Made by a program: the position numbers and the translations under genes
IMG/VR virus record: IMGVR_UViG_3300047546_001881
Coordinates: 1 to 64,000 of that record
From: a virus
Reading direction: 5' to 3' (one strand)
Length of the DNA stretch: 64,000 nucleotides
The notes under the pieces: model-generated
Told to the model about the DNA's origin: nothing
Database searches by the model: none
Seen by the model: only the letters and a program-made list of their open reading frames with translations
Shown here: positions 29,755-38,074 of the stretch, piece after piece
Numbering within the stretch: position 1 is the stretch's first letter
How the letters are laid out: each line of letters starts with the position of its first letter

Positions 29755-30356
29755 ACATAGAACTAGACTTTGGTTCTAACGAGCTTGATTTAAGAAGGCT
29801 AATGAGAGCAATTCTTGATCAAGCTATTGATGATTATGTAAAACTACAGCATCCTGCTTCAAGAAAAAAGAAGTATATGCAAGAAGCTTTTGAATCTTCA
29901 GTAAATATGTTCTTTGATGAAACATATACATTCATGTATCTTTGTGACGATGATGACGATCCTATGGATTTTTCAGAATTCATTCACAAACTAATGGATG
30001 ATGATAGAGTAGAAGCTCGTAAAATACGTAATCATGTAGTAACTCTTGCAAAAACATTTTGGGATAATAAGCTAGTGAATACTATTTCTATACCAAGTAC
30101 AGTTCAATATGAAGGTAATGTCTATCAAGTTAGACATACAGAAACTGCAAGAGAGTTTGGCGTAGACTTTGATAACAAGACTTTGTCAATCAATAAAAGT
30201 TTACGCACAACAGAGAATCAAGAAAACTTTCTTTTACTTTGCTTAAAGATAGTTTGTTTTCACGAAGATATTAAAATACCTTTAGCATCTTTAAACAAGC
30301 TTAGTGGTTCTATCTTTAAATTACTAAAGATGAACTCATGCTTTATAGGTGCTTAA
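29751..30356 (+). CDS. Hypothetical protein, 201 aa
   Basis: Acidic helical N-terminal half with a run of five Asp (CDDDDDP), basic C-terminal half. It overlaps dut by 4 bases. The N-terminal region (RKKKYMQEAFESSVNMFFDETY) resembles small conserved phage proteins, but no function is known. Confidence 0.6.
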   Translation: MNIELDFGSNELDLRRLMRAILDQAIDDYVKLQHPASRKKKYMQEAFESSVNMFFDETYTFMYLCDDDDDPMDFSEFIHKLMDDDRVEARKIRNHVVTLAKTFWDNKLVNTISIPSTVQYEGNVYQVRHTETAREFGVDFDNKTLSINKSLRTTENQENFLLLCLKIVCFHEDIKIPLASLNKLSGSIFKLLKMNSCFIGA

Positions 30357-30357
30357 C

Positions 30358-31392
30358 ATGTCTACATTGGGAGCCGACATTCCTACTTACTATTCTATCA
30401 ATAGTGAGACAGTTGTTGATTCTGGTTGGACTGTAAAAGAGTTTTTAGTTCCACAAGAAGGAATCATTAAAAGAGTTAGAGCAGGCGTTGAACAAGGCGC
30501 GGCTACTTTTGATTTAGCTTTTGCTACTTCAAATGTATTCAGCACAAAGAATATCTTTCTTATGTACTCTAATATAGATACAGAAGTGATGTTCTTAGAT
30601 TCAAAAGAGAACTTGTATTACAAAGTTCCACTACCAACTGAAACGCCTACAGATCCTGATCAAAACTTTGTTTATACTTCTACTGGTAAAGCCATTTATT
30701 TAAAGTACTTTTCTAAGTTGAAAGAATTTTATAAAGTATATTCTTCTTTTACATCTCAAGATCATCAAGAAGCAGTCTCAATTATTAATCAAATAATTTC
30801 TTTAAAAAGAGCACAAGCTTCTCTATCAAAAATAAATGGAAAAATATCAGAGTATAATGAATACAAGGAAGAAGCTGTATCTTTAGAAAAGATAGCAGAG
30901 CAACATCAGACTGCTGCCTCTCGCGGCACAACTGTACAAGAAAATAATTTTTCTAATAAAACTCTGCTTCCAATCTATATATGGCTAAACGTTAAAAGTG
31001 GAAATAAAAAGATTTGGTATCAACTTGACATAGAAAATGTAAACAATGATAATGTATGCTCAGTAGAGGGAAGTAGTTCGAAGTATCGAACTGTTCCGGA
31101 AAATCCAATCTGTTGTGCTTCATCCAATGGTGAAGTTGTTCATGAAATATCTCTTGGAACTCTAGCAAGAATAGATCTGACACCTAGACTTGATGGCACC
31201 ACTACCACCTTTACTTTGCAAGAAAAGATTTATGGCGATGTAGTTATGTTGTCCTTGAATGGACAGTTACTCGGCATGAATATGGACTTTACTTTTGATA
31301 AAGAAACTAACTCTGTGTCTCTAATAGAGGCACCAGAGACTACCGATGTAGTGATCCTACATTATATTAATCAACCAATCTATAACTTGTAA
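30358..31392 (+). CDS. Putative virion protein with C-terminal LNG-type domain, 344 aa
   Basis: ATG 30358 follows the upstream stop directly. A beta-rich N-terminal part, a helical stretch (about residues 140-190) and a C-terminal beta domain reading VVMLSLNGQLLGMNMDFTF, then VVILHYINQP. The last domain also occurs in the products of 31405 and 32802, and similar N-G-x-x-L...D-F/Y modules occur in phage fibre and baseplate proteins. Confidence 0.6.
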   Translation: MSTLGADIPTYYSINSETVVDSGWTVKEFLVPQEGIIKRVRAGVEQGAATFDLAFATSNVFSTKNIFLMYSNIDTEVMFLDSKENLYYKVPLPTETPTDPDQNFVYTSTGKAIYLKYFSKLKEFYKVYSSFTSQDHQEAVSIINQIISLKRAQASLSKINGKISEYNEYKEEAVSLEKIAEQHQTAASRGTTVQENNFSNKTLLPIYIWLNVKSGNKKIWYQLDIENVNNDNVCSVEGSSSKYRTVPENPICCASSNGEVVHEISLGTLARIDLTPRLDGTTTTFTLQEKIYGDVVMLSLNGQLLGMNMDFTFDKETNSVSLIEAPETTDVVILHYINQPIYNL

Positions 31393-31404
31393 CAGGATAA
31401 TACC

Positions 31405-32421
31405 ATGGCACTCGTAAAACAACTCAAACTAAAGCAGCTCGATATCGTATCATACGTTGAGGGCGAAGTTGCCGAAGAAGCAGCTCGCGCTCTTGCCGCT
31501 GAAGGCGTTCTTGCTGCAGACCTAGCTGCAGAGGCAGCCACTCGTGCTGCCGATGACGCTACTCTACAAGGCAACATCGACGCAGAAGAGGCCCGTGCTC
31601 TTGCTGCAGAAGGTGTCCTCGCTGCAGATCTAGCAGCCGAGACAGCTGCTCGTATTGCAGATGTAGACGCTGAGGAAGCTCGTGCAATTGGCGAAGAGGG
31701 TCGTATTGAGACCAAGTTTGACGGTGAAGTTGCAGATCTCGAGGCTGCTGTTGCAGCCGAGACTTCTGCTCGCGAATCCGCAGACGACAACCTCCAGAGC
31801 CAAATTGACAACATTCTCAGCAACGTCGATCCAGCTGCTCTCGATTCTCTAACCGAGATCGTAGCTGCTTTCCAGGCTGCTGACGGTGATCTACAAACTT
31901 CAATCACTACTCTTTCTAGCGATGCTGCTGCTGATCGCGCTGCAATCCGTTCCGAGTTTGCCGCTGCCGATGCAACCCTACAGGGTAACATTGATGCAGA
32001 GGAAGCTCGTGCAATGGCTGCAGAGGGCGTTCTACAGGACAACATCGACGCTGAGCAGGCTGCTCGTGAAGCAGCAGTTACCGCTGAAGCTGCTACTCGT
32101 CTAAGCCAAGACACTCTAGTTAAAGGCTTTGCCGATGGCATCAAAGTTAAGAGCTTCCAGCTTGCTGGTAACTCCGGTAGCTTTACTGTTAACGGCGCCG
32201 ACAAAGAGTGGACTCCTAATCTAACCAACAAACAGCTAAAGAGTGCTGTAAGCATGTACCTCAACGGCCAGAAGCTTGTTGCAACTGGCGGCGGTATCAC
32301 TGGCGACTTCTCTGCAGATCCAAGCACTGGCAAAGTTGTCTTTGCTTCAAGCATGGTTGATGCAGCTGACGTTGTTGTATTCGAGTACCTCGAGTCAGCA
32401 ACCGCCCCAACCCTCAGCTAG
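31405..32421 (+). CDS. Ala/Glu-rich coiled-coil virion fibre protein, 338 aa
   Basis: Residues 20-235 are repeats of the type EARALAAEGVLAADLAAE, a long trimeric-coiled-coil-like rod, interrupted by NNA repeats such as LQGNIDAEEARA. The C-terminal domain (MYLNGQKLVATGG..., VVVFEYLES) matches the neighbours. GC content and codon bias are far above the flanking genes, implying very high expression and a structural role. A strong terminator follows. The long antisense frame is a consequence of the repeats. Confidence 0.75.
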   Translation: MALVKQLKLKQLDIVSYVEGEVAEEAARALAAEGVLAADLAAEAATRAADDATLQGNIDAEEARALAAEGVLAADLAAETAARIADVDAEEARAIGEEGRIETKFDGEVADLEAAVAAETSARESADDNLQSQIDNILSNVDPAALDSLTEIVAAFQAADGDLQTSITTLSSDAAADRAAIRSEFAAADATLQGNIDAEEARAMAAEGVLQDNIDAEQAAREAAVTAEAATRLSQDTLVKGFADGIKVKSFQLAGNSGSFTVNGADKEWTPNLTNKQLKSAVSMYLNGQKLVATGGGITGDFSADPSTGKVVFASSMVDAADVVVFEYLESATAPTLS

Positions 32422-32453
32422 TAATAGCTTAAGTAATTAAGTAATTAATTACT

Positions 32454-32485
32454 GGGGGCTACCCTCAAAAGGGGTAGCCCCTTTC
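32454..32485 (+). terminator. Intrinsic terminator after the fibre gene
   Basis: GGGGCTACCC (32455-32464) pairs with 32472-32481, followed by a T-rich stretch. Confidence 0.85.
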
Positions 32486-32511
32486 TATTTATAGAAGTTA
32501 CAGAGGATACT

Positions 32512-32805
32512 ATGTTAAAAAAGATATTAGTAAACCTTTCTACAAGAACACTACCCAGTGCATGGGAGAAGTCTCTTAGAGACTCAAGTCCATTTCCTAC
32601 TGGAGAGTTCTTGCTTCTTGCTCAGAAGACTAAAGCAAAGAATTACGAAAAAGAATTAAAGACTGATAAAGCTTCTTTCACTAAGGCACTTTATGTATTA
32701 TTCGTAAATATAAATACTGCTCTTAGAGATAATGATAAGGACTTGCTTAAGACAAGTTTAGTTGAACTAAATAAACTTACTTTATTATGGATATCATTGT
32801 TATGA
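32512..32805 (+). CDS. Hypothetical basic protein, 97 aa
   Basis: Lys-rich helical protein with an AGAGGATACT ribosome-binding region. ATGA overlap with the next virion-like gene. Confidence 0.55.
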   Translation: MLKKILVNLSTRTLPSAWEKSLRDSSPFPTGEFLLLAQKTKAKNYEKELKTDKASFTKALYVLFVNINTALRDNDKDLLKTSLVELNKLTLLWISLL

Positions 32806-33398
32806 AATTTAATCTTGAAACTGCCAAGACTAAAATATCTAACAACTTATTTAACCTTATGTCTAAACAAACTTCAGATCTAGTTTCTAAAAAGCTAACT
32901 CTGTATGTCAAAAGTACAGAGGCAGTAGAAATGGTTCAAACTTTGGTTAATCGTTATGACGAAGCAATTGAAACCATAACTAAATTAATGAAGATGAATA
33001 AGAACTCTCAAGATCATCTTAAGAGTCAAGTGGATATTTCTCTAGAAAGAATAACTAACCTTTCTAATCTTTTGAAAGATTTCCAAAAAGAAACTAAAGA
33101 TATTTTGACTCAGTTAAATAAGAAGACTCCACCCAACGTATGGAAAACAGAAGTTCTTTCCGTTAGCACTTCTTTTTCTAGATACAGGGTTGACGGTAAG
33201 TTCTTTGCGTTTACAATTAAAGATGAGTTAACCCCAGCATCTGTAAATGAATGCGTCAAAGTTCATCTTGATGGCATTCTACTAATGCATGGTAGTGACT
33301 ACTCTATTGAGCCTTCGGAGACTTCAGTTACTTTTCAGTTTGCTGAAGACTTACGCAAAGACTCAATTGTTGTCTTAGAATTACTTAAAGATATTTAA
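32802..33398 (+). CDS. Coiled-coil virion-like protein with LDG-type C-terminal domain, 198 aa
   Basis: ATG 32802. Helical coiled coil over residues 30-115, then a beta domain with VKVHLDGILLMHGSDYSI and SIVVLELLKDI, the same module as in the two preceding virion-like proteins. It overlaps the convergent nucleotidyltransferase gene by 14 bases. Confidence 0.6.
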   Translation: MKFNLETAKTKISNNLFNLMSKQTSDLVSKKLTLYVKSTEAVEMVQTLVNRYDEAIETITKLMKMNKNSQDHLKSQVDISLERITNLSNLLKDFQKETKDILTQLNKKTPPNVWKTEVLSVSTSFSRYRVDGKFFAFTIKDELTPASVNECVKVHLDGILLMHGSDYSIEPSETSVTFQFAEDLRKDSIVVLELLKDI

Positions 33399-33825
33399 GC
33401 GCTTTCTTAAAAGCATCTTGAGGCAACGTTTCTATTAGTTCACTAGAGTTATATTCTTTATCTGCTCTGTGAATTATTAGCCTGGAACCTACCTGCTTTA
33501 CAGCAGGTAGTTCCGGGAGCGTTTCCTCGCTGTAGTCCGGCCCCTTTATATAAATCTTTGGTCTTAATCTTAAGATTAATTTACTTGGGTCATCTTCTAA
33601 AAAGACAACTACGTTGTCTATATATTTACAAGAGTTCAAGACATAGCTTCTATCTACAAGCTGAACTGCTTTATCTCCGTACTTTTTAATTAAGTACGGA
33701 TCTGCATTTATGCCTACCGTTACTTTTCCATACCTAGCAGCAAACTCAAATAATCTTACATGCCCAGCGTGCATGATATTAAAAGTTCCAGTAACTAATA
33801 CTTCAGTTTCTTTAAGAGGTGACAT
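33385..33825 (-). CDS. HldE/RfaE C-terminal-like (cytidylyl/adenylyl)transferase
   Basis: 146 residues. VTGTFNIMHAGHVRLFEFA holds the H-x-G-H nucleotidyltransferase motif; NADPYLIKKYG, RSYVLNSCKYIDNVVVF and LRPKIYIKGPDYSEE follow as in the adenylyltransferase half of HldE, which makes ADP-heptose precursors. A kinase-like partner resembling the other half of HldE lies at 44098. It is a solitary minus-strand gene. Confidence 0.75.
   Translation of the reverse strand: MSPLKETEVLVTGTFNIMHAGHVRLFEFAARYGKVTVGINADPYLIKKYGDKAVQLVDRSYVLNSCKYIDNVVVFLEDDPSKLILRLRPKIYIKGPDYSEETLPELPAVKQVGSRLIIHRADKEYNSSELIETLPQDAFKKALKYL
33489..33510. repeat. Intragenic hairpin, 9-bp arms plus outer stem
   Basis: CTACCTGCT pairs with AGCAGGTAG around TTAC; an outer GGAA/TTCC pair with one bulge extends it. 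Inside the HldE-like gene. Confidence 0.75.
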
Positions 33826-34397
33826 TGCTATTATTTTTATCCTTGATGGTATTCTTAGAAACCATGTTTATTATACACATGATTTCACAACATAAAGCTT
33901 CATATCAAGACATTAAAACAAAAACTGAAAAAGAATGCAGTCTTTATGCTGCAAGTCTTGAAACAGAATATAAGCTTAAGCTTGATGAAGAGCTTAATAG
34001 ATATAGACAAGAAATAGCTGAACGTGAAGAAAAATACAAAGAACTTTTCTATAAGAACGAAGTAGCTAAGATTAGAAGCGATACTCTAAAGAAGAGTGAA
34101 AAGATTTCTAGAGGCTTTACTGTAGAAAACTTTGCGCCATTCTTACAAGAGAAATACAACCCTACTGATTTCAGACATATTGGCGATCCAGTAGATTATT
34201 TAATAATTGATGGATTAACAGATGTAAATCAAGGGGTAAGTAATGAGATTAGAGGAATAGTCTTATTAGATATAAAGACAGGTTCCTCTAAAATGAATAA
34301 AGTACAAAGAAGAATAAGAGACGCAGTTGCTGAAGGCAAAGTGTCTTTTGAAATATTTAATCCAGATATAGATGAACCAGAAGACAATCAATCTTAA
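33819..34397 (+). CDS. Membrane-anchored endonuclease related to Holliday junction resolvases
   Basis: 192 residues. An N-terminal membrane helix and coiled coil precede FAPFLQEKYNPTDFRHIGDPVDYLIIDGL and IVLLDIKTGSSKMNKVQRRIRDAV. This matches the COG4741-type predicted endonucleases, with Asp and D-x-K of the PD-(D/E)xK active site. GTG 33819 is the assumed start; ATG 33846 is possible. It stands directly before recA. Confidence 0.7.
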   Translation: MTLLLFLSLMVFLETMFIIHMISQHKASYQDIKTKTEKECSLYAASLETEYKLKLDEELNRYRQEIAEREEKYKELFYKNEVAKIRSDTLKKSEKISRGFTVENFAPFLQEKYNPTDFRHIGDPVDYLIIDGLTDVNQGVSNEIRGIVLLDIKTGSSKMNKVQRRIRDAVAEGKVSFEIFNPDIDEPEDNQS

Positions 34398-34412
34398 AAG
34401 TAGGAATTAAAC

Positions 34413-35477
34413 ATGGCTAAAAACATTACTGGTATTGCAGAGATTGATGTAATTGCTAGAGCTCTTGCAAAGAAGTTTGGAAGAGATTCAATTATGTCTA
34501 TGGGTCCTCAAATTGTTGCCTGTGACACTGTTACCACAGGTAGTACTTCTTTAGATTGTACAATTGGTGTAAATGGTTTCCCGACAGATCGCATCATAGA
34601 AATCTTCGGTCCAGAAAGTGCAGGTAAGACTTCTCTTGCTCTGCAATTTATGAGACAGTATCTACAGAACAAAGGTTATCAAAGGCCGCCCGTATTCATT
34701 GACTTAGAAAGAACCACAAGTCTTGATTTGATTAAGTCTATGGGTATTGATGCAAGCAAAGTAATCTTCTGTTACCCTGATACTGCAGAAGAAGCTTTGC
34801 AGATTGCGGTTGATCTTGGTAAAAGCGGAGCCGTTGGTCTTGTTGTCTTTGACTCTGTAGATGCAGCTCAAACAGAGAAAGAGACTAATCGTTCAATGAA
34901 CGAAATGGGTGTTGGCGACTTACCTAGAATAATGAGTAAGTCACTACGCACACTTTCTAAGGTGTGCGTAGATAGTAAGGTTTGTTACATTTTTATCAAT
35001 CAGATACGTATGAAGATTGGCGTCATGTATGGAAATCCAGAGACAACTAGCGGCGGTAATGCTTTGCCCTACTATGCGTCTTTGAGACTTAGAGTAACCT
35101 CTAAGCCCTCTGCAACAGCACCTAATATCTTAGATATGAAAGTAAAAGTTATTAAGAATAAGCTAGCTCCTAGAACTTCTGATTCTGCTGAGTTTGAATT
35201 CATTGCGGGTCAAGGTATAGATCCCTATGGAGACTTAATTTCTTTTGCTAAAGCTCTTGGAATTATTAGATTTGCAGGTTCAGCAGTTAAGCTAGCTATA
35301 CCAGGACAAGATGAAACTACTATGTGCACAGGAGGAAAAGTTGGAGCACAAGAAGCTATTAGATCAGATGAACAGTTGTATAAGCGTATTTCAGAAGCAT
35401 GCAGAGCAAAATCCACTATACAAGGTGGATCTCCAGATGCTGACGAGCCTGAAGAACAGAATACAGCTGACGAATAA
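34413..35477 (+). CDS. recA: RecA recombinase
   Basis: 354 residues. Walker A GPESAGKTS near residue 66, FIDLERT, Walker B LVVFDSVDA, the DNA-binding loop region and NQIRMKIGVMYGNPETTSGGNAL are bacterial RecA hallmarks. It forms filaments on ssDNA for strand exchange and recombination-dependent replication. The acidic C-terminal tail (PDADEPEEQNTADE) resembles that of bacterial RecA. It sits between a resolvase-like nuclease and split dnaE. Confidence 0.93.
   Translation: MAKNITGIAEIDVIARALAKKFGRDSIMSMGPQIVACDTVTTGSTSLDCTIGVNGFPTDRIIEIFGPESAGKTSLALQFMRQYLQNKGYQRPPVFIDLERTTSLDLIKSMGIDASKVIFCYPDTAEEALQIAVDLGKSGAVGLVVFDSVDAAQTEKETNRSMNEMGVGDLPRIMSKSLRTLSKVCVDSKVCYIFINQIRMKIGVMYGNPETTSGGNALPYYASLRLRVTSKPSATAPNILDMKVKVIKNKLAPRTSDSAEFEFIAGQGIDPYGDLISFAKALGIIRFAGSAVKLAIPGQDETTMCTGGKVGAQEAIRSDEQLYKRISEACRAKSTIQGGSPDADEPEEQNTADE
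34944..34971. repeat. Intragenic hairpin, 10-bp arms
   Basis: CTACGCACAC (34944-34953) pairs with 34962-34971 around an 8-base loop, in recA. Confidence 0.8.
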
Positions 35478-35787
35478 AGCTACATTCGAGAATATAGATG
35501 AAGCTTTAAGTATTTTAAATAAGTTTGATAAGCTTCTAGCCTCTAGTAACCAAGAGGAGCTAGAAACAATGTCTTCTATTCAAGATACTTGCCCAGTAAC
35601 AGAACAAAAGTTATTTGAGGTATTGGAATCCGGCAGTCACAACTACTTAATAACTCATGGTCTTTGTGACATATGCAACAAGTATTACGCTAAAAGCGAA
35701 TTGTGTTTAGCAGAGGGTATTGACTTTCCTTCTTGGCCGCTTAGATTTATCAACACTACTTGTAAAATCTGTTTCGATAAACAATAA
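35440..35787 (+). CDS. Small zinc-finger-like protein, 115 aa
   Basis: ATG 35440 (GGTGGA upstream) overlaps the end of recA. The C-terminal half has CDIC and CKIC pairs about 40 residues apart, suggesting a zinc finger. Unknown role. A longer frame from 35311 would overlap recA extensively and is less likely. Confidence 0.5.
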   Translation: MTSLKNRIQLTNKATFENIDEALSILNKFDKLLASSNQEELETMSSIQDTCPVTEQKLFEVLESGSHNYLITHGLCDICNKYYAKSELCLAEGIDFPSWPLRFINTTCKICFDKQ

Positions 35788-35798
35788 ATAGGAAGTTA

Positions 35799-37067
35799 AT
35801 GACAACGAACCCCTTTGTCCATTTACATCTCCATACTGAATACTCACTCTTAGATGGTATAAATAGAATAAATTACTTGCCTAAATATATTAAAAGTATT
35901 GGTCAAGAAGCAGTTGCCATGACAGATCATGGCAACGTTTCTGGTAGCTACTCTTTCTACAAGCAATGCAAGAAAGATGGCGTCAAACCAATCATAGGAA
36001 TGGAATCTTACTATACTGTACAAGATAGATCTGTTAAAGAAGTAGATGACTTAGGTGAGTCTTATTATCATCTTGTTTTGATTGCTCTTAATAACACTGG
36101 TCTTAAAAATCTATTTAAGCTTTCTTCTTTAGCTTACACTGAAGGTATGTATAGAAAGCCAAGAATAGATGATGCTCTGCTTGGCGACTTATCTGAAGGT
36201 CTCTGTGCGACTTCCTCTTGCCTAGGAAGTCGCGCTTCACAACTTATCCTAAATGGTAAAGCGTCAGAAGCTGAGAAGCTAATTCATCATCATGCAGCTT
36301 TATTTAATAAGAAGTTCTTAATTGAACTGCAGCTACATGAGATGGAAGATCAAAAGAAAGTTAATCAAGTACTATTAGATATAGCTAACAGAAATAACTA
36401 TCCAATCATTCTAACGAATGATTGTCACTACACTCATCCAGTAGATAAAGCTTTACATGAGATTGCTTTGTGTATGCAAACCAAAAGTACTCTTTCTGAT
36501 GAAAAGAGATTTACATTTGGAGATATAGACGTACACGTAGCAAGCCATGACTGGATGTGGCAAAGAGCTCAAGAAGCAGGAATACCTTACGATGCAATAA
36601 GTAACACTGCTGCTTTAGCAAATATGGTTAATAGTAAAGATTATTTCTCTGATAGAAAGAATAGATATCCTCAATTCAAAGACCTATATGAAGGCATGAA
36701 TAGTTCTGAACATTTAGAAATATTAGCTAAACAAAAGCTATATGAAAGGTTTGGTACTATGCCTCCCAAAGAGTACAGAGAAAGACTAGATTATGAGTTA
36801 AAAGTAATTAAGAAGATAGGCTTCTCTGATTATATGCTGATTGTTTGGGAATTTCTAAAAGGTGCAAGAGACTCTGGTGTAGAAGTTGGTCCAGGAAGAG
36901 GTAGTAGTGGCGGAAGCTTAGTAGCTTACGCCTTAGAAATAACTAACTTTGATCCAATTAAATACGGACTAGTGTTTGAGAGATTCCTGAATATCGGAAG
37001 AGCTGCTCAACCACTAATCTTTAATGATGAAATGTATGCTCAAGTAGAAGCTAATCTTAAAGACTAA
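35799..37067 (+). CDS. dnaE: DNA polymerase III alpha, N-terminal half (PHP domain)
   Basis: 422 residues. HLHTEYSLLDG, MTDHGNVSG and TNDCHY are the metal-binding motifs of the PHP domain, complete enough for possible proofreading. The protein continues into the palm as GPGRGSSGGSLVAYALEI and LVFERFLN, then stops shortly before the catalytic aspartates, which are encoded at 38075. The reading frame is interrupted at TTAAAG (37057-37062) by an inverted fibre-like gene. A TTAAAG also opens the second half, and joining the two restores an uninterrupted alpha subunit. Confidence 0.88.
   Translation: MTTNPFVHLHLHTEYSLLDGINRINYLPKYIKSIGQEAVAMTDHGNVSGSYSFYKQCKKDGVKPIIGMESYYTVQDRSVKEVDDLGESYYHLVLIALNNTGLKNLFKLSSLAYTEGMYRKPRIDDALLGDLSEGLCATSSCLGSRASQLILNGKASEAEKLIHHHAALFNKKFLIELQLHEMEDQKKVNQVLLDIANRNNYPIILTNDCHYTHPVDKALHEIALCMQTKSTLSDEKRFTFGDIDVHVASHDWMWQRAQEAGIPYDAISNTAALANMVNSKDYFSDRKNRYPQFKDLYEGMNSSEHLEILAKQKLYERFGTMPPKEYRERLDYELKVIKKIGFSDYMLIVWEFLKGARDSGVEVGPGRGSSGGSLVAYALEITNFDPIKYGLVFERFLNIGRAAQPLIFNDEMYAQVEANLKD
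36207..36233. repeat. Intragenic hairpin, 10-bp arms
   Basis: GCGACTTCCT pairs with AGGAAGTCGC around a 7-base loop, in the first dnaE half. Confidence 0.8.
37057..37062. repeat. Left TTAAAG of the dnaE interruption
   Basis: Occurs in frame as CTT-AAA-G. The matching copy is at 38085-38090 (ATT-AAA-G). Fusion at this hexamer joins LK to AFYIPERY without a shift. Confidence 0.55.
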
Positions 37068-38053
37068 GGTATTGGTTTAAAACCCAATACTAGATAAAAG
37101 CCTGAACCATTCATTCCTACGTTATTAGATGCAAGTGTTATCTTCCAGGTATTATTTGTAAGATACTGCTTGGAAGATAATACTGCACTAAGAGGAATAT
37201 TGGTAACGGTGTTAGCAGTTAAACTGTTCATATCAAAAGCTACAGGTAAGCTACTTACTCCAGCAGCTACATTTTGAATATCTAGCTGTAAGCTACCAAC
37301 AGTATTTACTACATCACAGTATATACCTGCAGAGACAAGTTCTGTTTTGAAAGGATACCAACCTATATATTCTATTGTAATTCCTGGTGCTTCTGGTAAT
37401 TCTATTCTTTCAACATTAACTGTCCAATTTTTAGTATCAGCCATTGTTGATACTAAAGTATCTAATGACTCTACAGATGGTAAATTAGATGCATTGCCTA
37501 TAAAGATGTTACCTTTATTAAGATTAGGTACATCATTAGTACGACCGGCGCCACCAATTTTGATAGAACCATTACTTGCATGAACCCTTTGTACTTTAGC
37601 TAAGTTTTGTACAAGAGAAGATTCACCAGCTGGCTTACTTGTCTGTAAGCCAGATGCACCTACATATAAACTATTATTTAAAGCCCATCCAGGAGTACTT
37701 GTATCAATATTATGTAGTGTTCCAAAAGTAACTACTTCTACATTGCTACCTAAACTAGCAGAGTTTCCGGCTACACCAAATGCAGGCATCTTAGCTGCGT
37801 TAGTACAATCAGCCTTACTTACAACAGGTTTACTTCCACTTACACCTGAAATGTAAACTGGATCTCCAAGTACAAGTGCTTCACCTGCATTAGCATTAAA
37901 GACAATTCTTTGTGCTTCTTCAGAAGCAATTACTGTACCGAAACTAAAGTTACCTGCTCCATCTGTAAGCAGAACTTCATCTGCAGCACCATCTGTTATT
38001 CCTAAATCAGTTAAAGTTCTAGGTATAAACTTACCATTCTCAATAATACTCAT
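37064..38053 (-). CDS. Tail-fibre/decoration-like protein inserted in dnaE
   Basis: 329 residues from the ATG at 38053. LTDGAGNFSFG, a segment LVLGDPVYISG, then TPGWALNNSLYVGASG and KVQRV are typical of phage tail fibre, spike or decoration proteins; the C-terminal third is beta-rich. Its stop codon lies on the left junction with dnaE and its start 22 bases from the second dnaE ATG, so it exactly fills the gap in the polymerase gene on the opposite strand. A virion gene here is out of place. Confidence 0.7.
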   Translation of the reverse strand: MSIIENGKFIPRTLTDLGITDGAADEVLLTDGAGNFSFGTVIASEEAQRIVFNANAGEALVLGDPVYISGVSGSKPVVSKADCTNAAKMPAFGVAGNSASLGSNVEVVTFGTLHNIDTSTPGWALNNSLYVGASGLQTSKPAGESSLVQNLAKVQRVHASNGSIKIGGAGRTNDVPNLNKGNIFIGNASNLPSVESLDTLVSTMADTKNWTVNVERIELPEAPGITIEYIGWYPFKTELVSAGIYCDVVNTVGSLQLDIQNVAAGVSSLPVAFDMNSLTANTVTNIPLSAVLSSKQYLTNNTWKITLASNNVGMNGSGFYLVLGFKPIP

Positions 38054-38074
38054 AACAACACCTTGGAATTTAAT

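Noticed and set aside
31380-32354. Long open frame of 324 codons on the minus strand opposite the Ala-rich fibre gene
   Set aside because: It is the antisense of GC-rich Ala/Glu repeats, gives a low-complexity Ser/Ala/Arg product and has no ribosome-binding site.
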